64,000 bases of DNA from Prochlorococcus sp. AG-355-J09. GTDB lineage: Bacteria > Cyanobacteriota > Cyanobacteriia > PCC-6307 > Cyanobiaceae. Of the stretch, positions 59,288-64,000 are shown in pieces (position 1 is the first letter of the stretch; the number at the start of each line of letters is the position of its first letter). Where the stretch lies: positions 36,356 through 100,355 of the forward strand of contig QCDO01000005.1 in assembly GCA_003278735.1 (NCBI GenBank). The letters are read 5' to 3'. The notes under the pieces were generated by a model that was given only the letters and a program-made list of their open reading frames with translations, had not been told where the DNA came from and made no database searches. Position numbers and translations under genes: made by a program.

Positions 59288-59316
59288 AATGCCTAATAAT
59301 CTTCTGATTAGGCATT
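59288..59316 (-). promoter_or_regulatory. deaD: Perfect 10-bp hairpin in the deaD leader
   Basis: On the minus strand AATGCCTAAT and ATTAGGCATT form a perfect ten-pair stem with a nine-base loop, ending four bases before the helicase ATG (59283). The only purine-rich candidate for a ribosome site, TTAGG, lies within the downstream arm and would be masked. No T-tract follows, so it is not a typical terminator. A role in translation or mRNA stability, relieved by temperature or by the helicase itself, is inference. Confidence 0.6.
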
Positions 59317-59366
59317 CAACAAATATCTAAATTGACTTAAATTGTTGATTAGCCTTACAGAGCCGA

Positions 59367-59405
59367 ATTATTAATCTAACATCTTGGGGTTAAGATATTA
59401 ATAAT
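59367..59405 (-). other. Structured element between recD and deaD
   Basis: ATTATTAAT (59367-59375) and ATTAATAAT (59397-59405) form a nine-pair outer stem; inside it ATCTT (59381-59385) pairs with AAGAT (59392-59396), with a five-base bulge CTAAC on one side. It begins about 17 bases after the recD stop. There is no T-tract, so it may be an RNA processing or 3'-end protection structure rather than an intrinsic terminator. Confidence 0.45.
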
Positions 59406-59421
59406 TTCTCAAAAATAAAAT

Positions 59422-61125
59422 TTAATTTAAATAATATATATTTAAAGATTTTTTCGCTCTTGTAACAGCAGTATAAAATAACCTTCTTTCAAAATTATCT
59501 CTGCAAAAGATATTTTGTTTATCTTTTTTTTCTTTTACAGAATATTGATTTCTTCTATAATTTTTGGACCACAAAATGTTTACTTTTTCAGATTCACTTC
59601 CTTGAGATTTATGAATAGTAATGGCTATTGCTGGTACAACATTTTCTAAATTAGATGGATCAATTAATGAGACAATTTCTTCATTGTTATCATTAAATTT
59701 TCTAAAAAGATATTTTCTTTTATTTTTTAAACCTATGAGTACTCCGATATCCCCATTTGACAATCCAAGTTCATTATTATTTTTTGTACACATGATGGGA
59801 ACACCCTCACTAAGAGTTTTAAGGTCATAGGGTTTTTTTTGACCAAAAACAATTTCATTCAAATATTCAACACTCCATATTCCGGAATTTTTTTCGCATA
59901 AAATCAAGTGACTTTGTAAATCCAGAAATATCTTATCTACTAAATCTTTTTCATTAATCAATAAATTATCAATGCTCTTATCAAATATATATTTTTTTTT
60001 ACTTAAATTTGAAGTTGAAATATTTAACTGTTTTAGATAACTTGTAATCGAAAATAATAGATCTTTTGGAATATCTTTTTCTCTACTCTTCGAAAGAGTA
60101 ATTTCTTTTGAATTATTATCTTTTTCTAATTCTTTTATCTTTTGATTAAGTAAAGAAAAATCATTATTAAATATTAAACTACTAATTAATGCTATATCTC
60201 CAATATTTCTATAAGTTTTTTCTAAATTTACTACACAAGATTTAATTGAACTATTATCGGAATATTCAAACAGATAATTCCATATAGAACAGTTATTTAC
60301 TGGAGACAATTGATTTTTATCTCCAACTAAAATAATTTTACAGTCCTTTGCTAGCAAATTTAAAACTGATTCAATCAAATCGATATTAACCATTGACATT
60401 TCATCAATTATGAAAATATCAAGCTCTTTTAGTTTAAATTTCAACTTAAGAGATTTATTTTGAGAATTTAAAATCCATCTATGTAAAGTTTGAAATTCTA
60501 TTTGGTCTAGAAATTTGCTAAAGGAAATATTTTTTTTATCATTAAGAGCTTCTTTTAAACGAGCTGTAGCTTTACCAGTTGGAGCGGATAAACCAATATT
60601 TAAAAAGTTATCAATTTGAAGGAGTTCTAGTATTAACTTTATTATTAAAGTGGTTTTACCCGTACCTGGACCTCCCTGAAGGAAAACTAAGTTTGAATAT
60701 TTAAATATATTTTTAATTTGATCAATTTTATTATCATCTTTAAGTATTATTGAGTTCATTAAATTATCGGTATCTATTTTTTTTAGAAATGAATTAATAA
60801 CTCTTTCTATCTTCTTTGACCATTTTGATAAGGATAATTTTCTATTTACTAATACGAACGGAGAATGAAAGGAACCAATTAAACCTATATTTTTTAGAAC
60901 ATCTATATGTTTATTGGGCCAGCCATCTTCTAATAATTCAAAGATTATTAAACTTTTATCAACATCAATAATAGTTTCACCATTTTTTTCAAACTCTAAT
61001 AAAATTCTTATTACATCTTTTACGAAATTTCCATATTTTTTTTCACTAAATTTGAAAATACCTAAGATTAAATTAAATATATGATCGTATTGGAACTTTT
61101 CAATATCTGTATTAGTTTTAGTCAT
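59422..61125 (-). CDS. recD: Exodeoxyribonuclease V alpha subunit RecD
   Basis: A 567-residue superfamily 1 helicase. Walker A is GGPGTGKTT (151-159), followed by GLSAPTGKATARLKEAL, LHRWIL, IIDEMSMVN (motif II) and VGDKNQLSP (motif III); the C-terminus has AITIHKSQGSE and FYTAVTRAKKSL (motifs V and VI). Within RecBCD it is the fast 5'-3' motor. It starts directly after recB, which supports the assignment to RecD rather than the stand-alone RecD2. It is very rich in Lys, Asn and Ile, like recB. Confidence 0.93.
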   Translation of the reverse strand: MTKTNTDIEKFQYDHIFNLILGIFKFSEKKYGNFVKDVIRILLEFEKNGETIIDVDKSLIIFELLEDGWPNKHIDVLKNIGLIGSFHSPFVLVNRKLSLSKWSKKIERVINSFLKKIDTDNLMNSIILKDDNKIDQIKNIFKYSNLVFLQGGPGTGKTTLIIKLILELLQIDNFLNIGLSAPTGKATARLKEALNDKKNISFSKFLDQIEFQTLHRWILNSQNKSLKLKFKLKELDIFIIDEMSMVNIDLIESVLNLLAKDCKIILVGDKNQLSPVNNCSIWNYLFEYSDNSSIKSCVVNLEKTYRNIGDIALISSLIFNNDFSLLNQKIKELEKDNNSKEITLSKSREKDIPKDLLFSITSYLKQLNISTSNLSKKKYIFDKSIDNLLINEKDLVDKIFLDLQSHLILCEKNSGIWSVEYLNEIVFGQKKPYDLKTLSEGVPIMCTKNNNELGLSNGDIGVLIGLKNKRKYLFRKFNDNNEEIVSLIDPSNLENVVPAIAITIHKSQGSESEKVNILWSKNYRRNQYSVKEKKDKQNIFCRDNFERRLFYTAVTRAKKSLNIYYLN

Positions 61126-61126
61126 T

Positions 61127-64000
61127 CTAAAAAAGGTTATCTAAATAATTAATTCTTTTTAAAGGTGCTTTGCTAATAAAAATACCTGGAGATATATCTT
61201 CAGACTTAGATTTTTCAAATAATTCAAAATCTGGCAATCCCTTTAAAAACAAATAAATATATCCTCCCAGATTTTTATATGGTTGATAATTTTTAAGTCG
61301 CCACTTTAATAATCTATGCAATGCTAATAAATAAAGATGAGATTGCAATGGATAATGATGTTTAATCATTTCATTTTTCATGTTTTCGTAGTTATAGTTT
61401 CTTGGTAAACAATCACTATTATCACTTCCAGAAATAAAATTACTTTTCCAATCAATTACCCACCATTTACTATCTTCTAATTTATTTCCTACAGGAAAAA
61501 CACAATCAATACATCCTGAATGAAAGCCTTTATTCATAATTTGAAGATCATTTATTTTATTTGCATATTCTTCACCAAATTCATATTCCTGATCTAAAAA
61601 GAAGCAATTTGATATATCTTTAGAATTAATATTTCTACCTTCATAAGATAGGGTTAAATCATATTTAAGTTCCTTAATTAAGTATTCACTTGGAATATCA
61701 ACTAGTCTCTTATTTTGTAATTCTCCTCCTAAAGATGTATTTATGATTCTTAAAATCGCATCTTTTACTTTAAAAGCCAAAGAGGTATCGATTTGATGAA
61801 AGTTCAATTCCTCAATAATTAAATCAATTAATTCTTGATTATTATCGTTTCTAAATTCAAATCTTTCTATTATTTTGTGCAAGCAAGTCCCAGCAATAGT
61901 TCCTTTTGGAAATTCACTTAAAGGATTTGGATAAGAAAAATAATTAGGATAATTCTTTGAATTCTTAATATTAGAATCTTTGATAATGGATATATTATCT
62001 TCATAATCCCTATATTGATTAATGACTGCATCAATATTTTTATCTTTACGTATCCAAGAAGAATAACTTGAATAAGAAATAAATTGATCAGAATTAAATA
62101 CATTAGATATTTTTTTATTAACGTTATCGATTTTCCAAAGATTATTATTCAATCGGTTGGTTTGGAACTTAGAAAAAATTTCTTTTATTTTCTCTTTTTC
62201 TATCCTGACTTCAAAAGTAGACTTATAAATATTGATATTTTCTAAATTATTAAGTAAGTCATTATTTAAAATATTATTTGTATCCTCTAAATCATTAAAA
62301 ACAATAAGTTTATATTTGCTCCTTGTAAGTGCTACATAAATTAACCTCTCACTTTCTTTAAATAAATCTTGTTCTTCTATTAATTTAAATTTTTCAACCT
62401 TTGCGTAATTATTAGAAATATTAACGTAAATATTTCTATCAATATTTGATTTCCAAAGAGGTCCTTTAATTTTATTTGACTTATTTGAAATAATTGAGAG
62501 ATATGGACATAGGACTATTTCAAATTCGAGGCCCTTACTACTATGAATGGTAGAAAGATTTATTCCAGTTTGAAGATTATAATCTTTCGTCAAAAAATCT
62601 TCTCCAGTGGAAATTCTTAAAATATGATCTAATTGATTTTTATACCAGTTGAAGACTATATTGAGATCGAAATCACTATTTATTAATTCTATTTCGACAA
62701 TTTCTGAAAGTTGAAATAAATTTGAATTTAAATCTGAATCTTGAATAATCGAGGATGACTTGTAATTTATAAGTAGTTCATTAACAATGTTTAAAAAGCC
62801 TTTTTCTCTTAGTTCTTGGGACCAAGTAATGCATTTATTAATTAAAATTTCTAAATTATTACTAATTCCATGATCAAGGAAATCTTCTAATTTTATTTCT
62901 ATAAATTTTGAAGTAGCAAGCAAAGTTATATTTTTTAAAGACCTCGGCTTTAATAAACATTCAATGAATAAAAATAGTAGAGAACTTGCTTCTGTATCAA
63001 AAATATTTTGTTTATTTTGAAATTTGCATGGGAGGTTAAACTGATTTAATTTTTTTTTTAAATCTAAGCATTGCGAATTATTTAATGTAAGAATCGCAAT
63101 TTTATTAATATCAATTTCTTTATTGTTTAAAATAAAGTTAACTATGTAATGAGTTACAAGATCCTCTATATCAGTCTCTTTTTTTGAAAATTCTACAATT
63201 TCAAATACATCCTTAAATTTAAATTCAGGCTTAATATTTTCATTAACTCTAGAAGTTAATTTACTATAGTTTAGTTTTGATTGTTTAAGTCCATTCTTAT
63301 AAAGTTTATTAAGAACATCGATTAACTTTTTTGAGGATCTATAGTTATCTGTAAGACTAAAAACTTCAATTACATTAGATCTTGCATCTAAGTAAGTTTC
63401 AATATCTCCACCTCTAAATTTGTAAATCGCTTGTTTGGGATCACCTACGCAAAGTAAAAAATGATTTTTTGTATTAAAGAACTTTTTTATTAAATTCCAC
63501 TGAGTAATATCTGTATCTTGGAACTCATCAACTAAGACACATTTAAATCTTTTTTGAATTTTAGATAGAGTATTACTATTACTAATTTCCGAATCTACAA
63601 ATGTATTTTCTACAGTCTTTATAAGATCATTGAAGTTGAAAATAGAAAAACTTTTCTTTAATTCAATTAATTTTATATAAGCTAATTGGGTAAATATTCT
63701 TACAAATTCAGTAAAGAAACCTTCTTTTATTTTATAAATTTTATCTTGTAATAAATTAAATTTAGTAAAATCTAATTTTAAATTATGTTTATTAATTTCT
63801 TTAGATATATTTTCAATGTAAAAATATTTAAATAAAAGATCATCCTTAGAAATATCATATATAAGATCAATGACATTTTTAGAATTAAGCCTTTTGTTAA
63901 TCTCTTCAATCCAACAAATTATTTGATTAAACTTATCATTTCTTGGTTTTGCAGCATATATTTGACTTTTTCCACCACTCTCCTTAATTAATTTTCCCAA
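61127..64000 (-). CDS. recB: Exodeoxyribonuclease V beta subunit RecB, partial
   Basis: The 957 residues present are the C-terminal part of RecB; the frame is open at the window edge, so the TTG at the border is not the real start and the N-terminal Walker A region lies outside. Helicase motif II is VDEFQDTD (about 157-164) and motif III is GDPKQAIYKFRGGD (186-199); NLSTIHSSKGLEFEIV and YVALTRSKYKLIV are motifs V and VI. The nuclease domain near the C-terminus has GCIDCVF and WWVIDWKSN, the metal-binding Asp and Lys of RecB nucleases. It makes the double-strand-break repair enzyme with RecD and a RecC not seen here. Confidence 0.94.
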   Translation of the reverse strand: MGKLIKESGGKSQIYAAKPRNDKFNQIICWIEEINKRLNSKNVIDLIYDISKDDLLFKYFYIENISKEINKHNLKLDFTKFNLLQDKIYKIKEGFFTEFVRIFTQLAYIKLIELKKSFSIFNFNDLIKTVENTFVDSEISNSNTLSKIQKRFKCVLVDEFQDTDITQWNLIKKFFNTKNHFLLCVGDPKQAIYKFRGGDIETYLDARSNVIEVFSLTDNYRSSKKLIDVLNKLYKNGLKQSKLNYSKLTSRVNENIKPEFKFKDVFEIVEFSKKETDIEDLVTHYIVNFILNNKEIDINKIAILTLNNSQCLDLKKKLNQFNLPCKFQNKQNIFDTEASSLLFLFIECLLKPRSLKNITLLATSKFIEIKLEDFLDHGISNNLEILINKCITWSQELREKGFLNIVNELLINYKSSSIIQDSDLNSNLFQLSEIVEIELINSDFDLNIVFNWYKNQLDHILRISTGEDFLTKDYNLQTGINLSTIHSSKGLEFEIVLCPYLSIISNKSNKIKGPLWKSNIDRNIYVNISNNYAKVEKFKLIEEQDLFKESERLIYVALTRSKYKLIVFNDLEDTNNILNNDLLNNLENINIYKSTFEVRIEKEKIKEIFSKFQTNRLNNNLWKIDNVNKKISNVFNSDQFISYSSYSSWIRKDKNIDAVINQYRDYEDNISIIKDSNIKNSKNYPNYFSYPNPLSEFPKGTIAGTCLHKIIERFEFRNDNNQELIDLIIEELNFHQIDTSLAFKVKDAILRIINTSLGGELQNKRLVDIPSEYLIKELKYDLTLSYEGRNINSKDISNCFFLDQEYEFGEEYANKINDLQIMNKGFHSGCIDCVFPVGNKLEDSKWWVIDWKSNFISGSDNSDCLPRNYNYENMKNEMIKHHYPLQSHLYLLALHRLLKWRLKNYQPYKNLGGYIYLFLKGLPDFELFEKSKSEDISPGIFISKAPLKRINYLDNLF

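Overview
The window looks like a chromosomal segment of a high-light-adapted Prochlorococcus (marine picocyanobacterium). The evidence is a base composition of about one third G+C, very short intergenic spaces (none above 300 bases), and typical cyanobacterial genes: magnesium chelatase ChlI, cytochrome b6f subunit PetG, cytochrome cM, lycopene beta-cyclase, ferredoxin-NADP reductase, CyanoP, SasA, OpcA and GuaB3. The FNR carries a membrane-anchor-like N-terminus in place of the CpcD-like phycobilisome linker domain, which fits a cyanobacterium without phycobilisomes. The small RNA Yfr1 sits between guaB3 and trxA, the location I recall for it in this group. The assignment to the high-light clade is inference; no rRNA marker is present.

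Layout. 1-3.2 kb: DUF2834 membrane protein, MFS transporter and DUF1400-type alpha/beta hydrolase; the last two start head to head. 3.2-10 kb (minus): chlI, ruvC, folate cyclo-ligase, sufE, homoserine dehydrogenase, a small unknown, and a peptide-type ABC binding protein with permease. 10-13 kb: trmJ, cytM, petG (plus strand, 39 codons), rsmD, hisH, trxA. 13.1 kb: Yfr1. 13.2-22.6 kb: guaB3, gyrA-crtL, a GH57 branching enzyme, leuA and a small membrane protein. 22.6-26.5 kb: a PgpH-like HD hydrolase, folD, crtE and a DUF212 protein. 26.4-31.9 kb (minus): petH, zwf, opcA, cbiA/cobB. 32-36 kb: SRPBCC protein, tRNA-Glu, sasA, two small unknowns, prs. 36-47.6 kb: malQ, a short RodZ-like protein, ABC1/AarF kinase, an Orn/Lys/Arg decarboxylase-family protein, cdsA, an alpha/beta hydrolase, a GldA-like dehydrogenase, clpC and rimI. 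47.7-53.2 kb (plus): lysA-cdaA-uppS-bioB-trhO-unknown. 53.2-64 kb: lipA, recR, CyanoP, an ABC exporter, a small secreted protein, a DEAD-box helicase, recD, and recB cut by the window edge.

The content is mostly core housekeeping: photosynthetic electron transport and pigment synthesis, NADPH supply (petH, zwf, opcA together), glycogen metabolism (GH57 branching enzyme, malQ), purine, leucine, histidine, lysine, biotin and lipoate synthesis, and DNA repair (ruvC, recR, recBD). I see no insertion sequence, prophage, CRISPR array or clear pseudogene. The points worth a second look are regulatory and architectural: Yfr1, a start-proximal hairpin that masks a purine-rich stretch in the helicase leader, structured intergenic elements, a c-di-AMP synthase and putative c-di-AMP hydrolase in one window with a motif change and a missing domain, and extreme compaction with stop codons interlocked between convergent genes. 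I did not find a convincing new multi-gene system.
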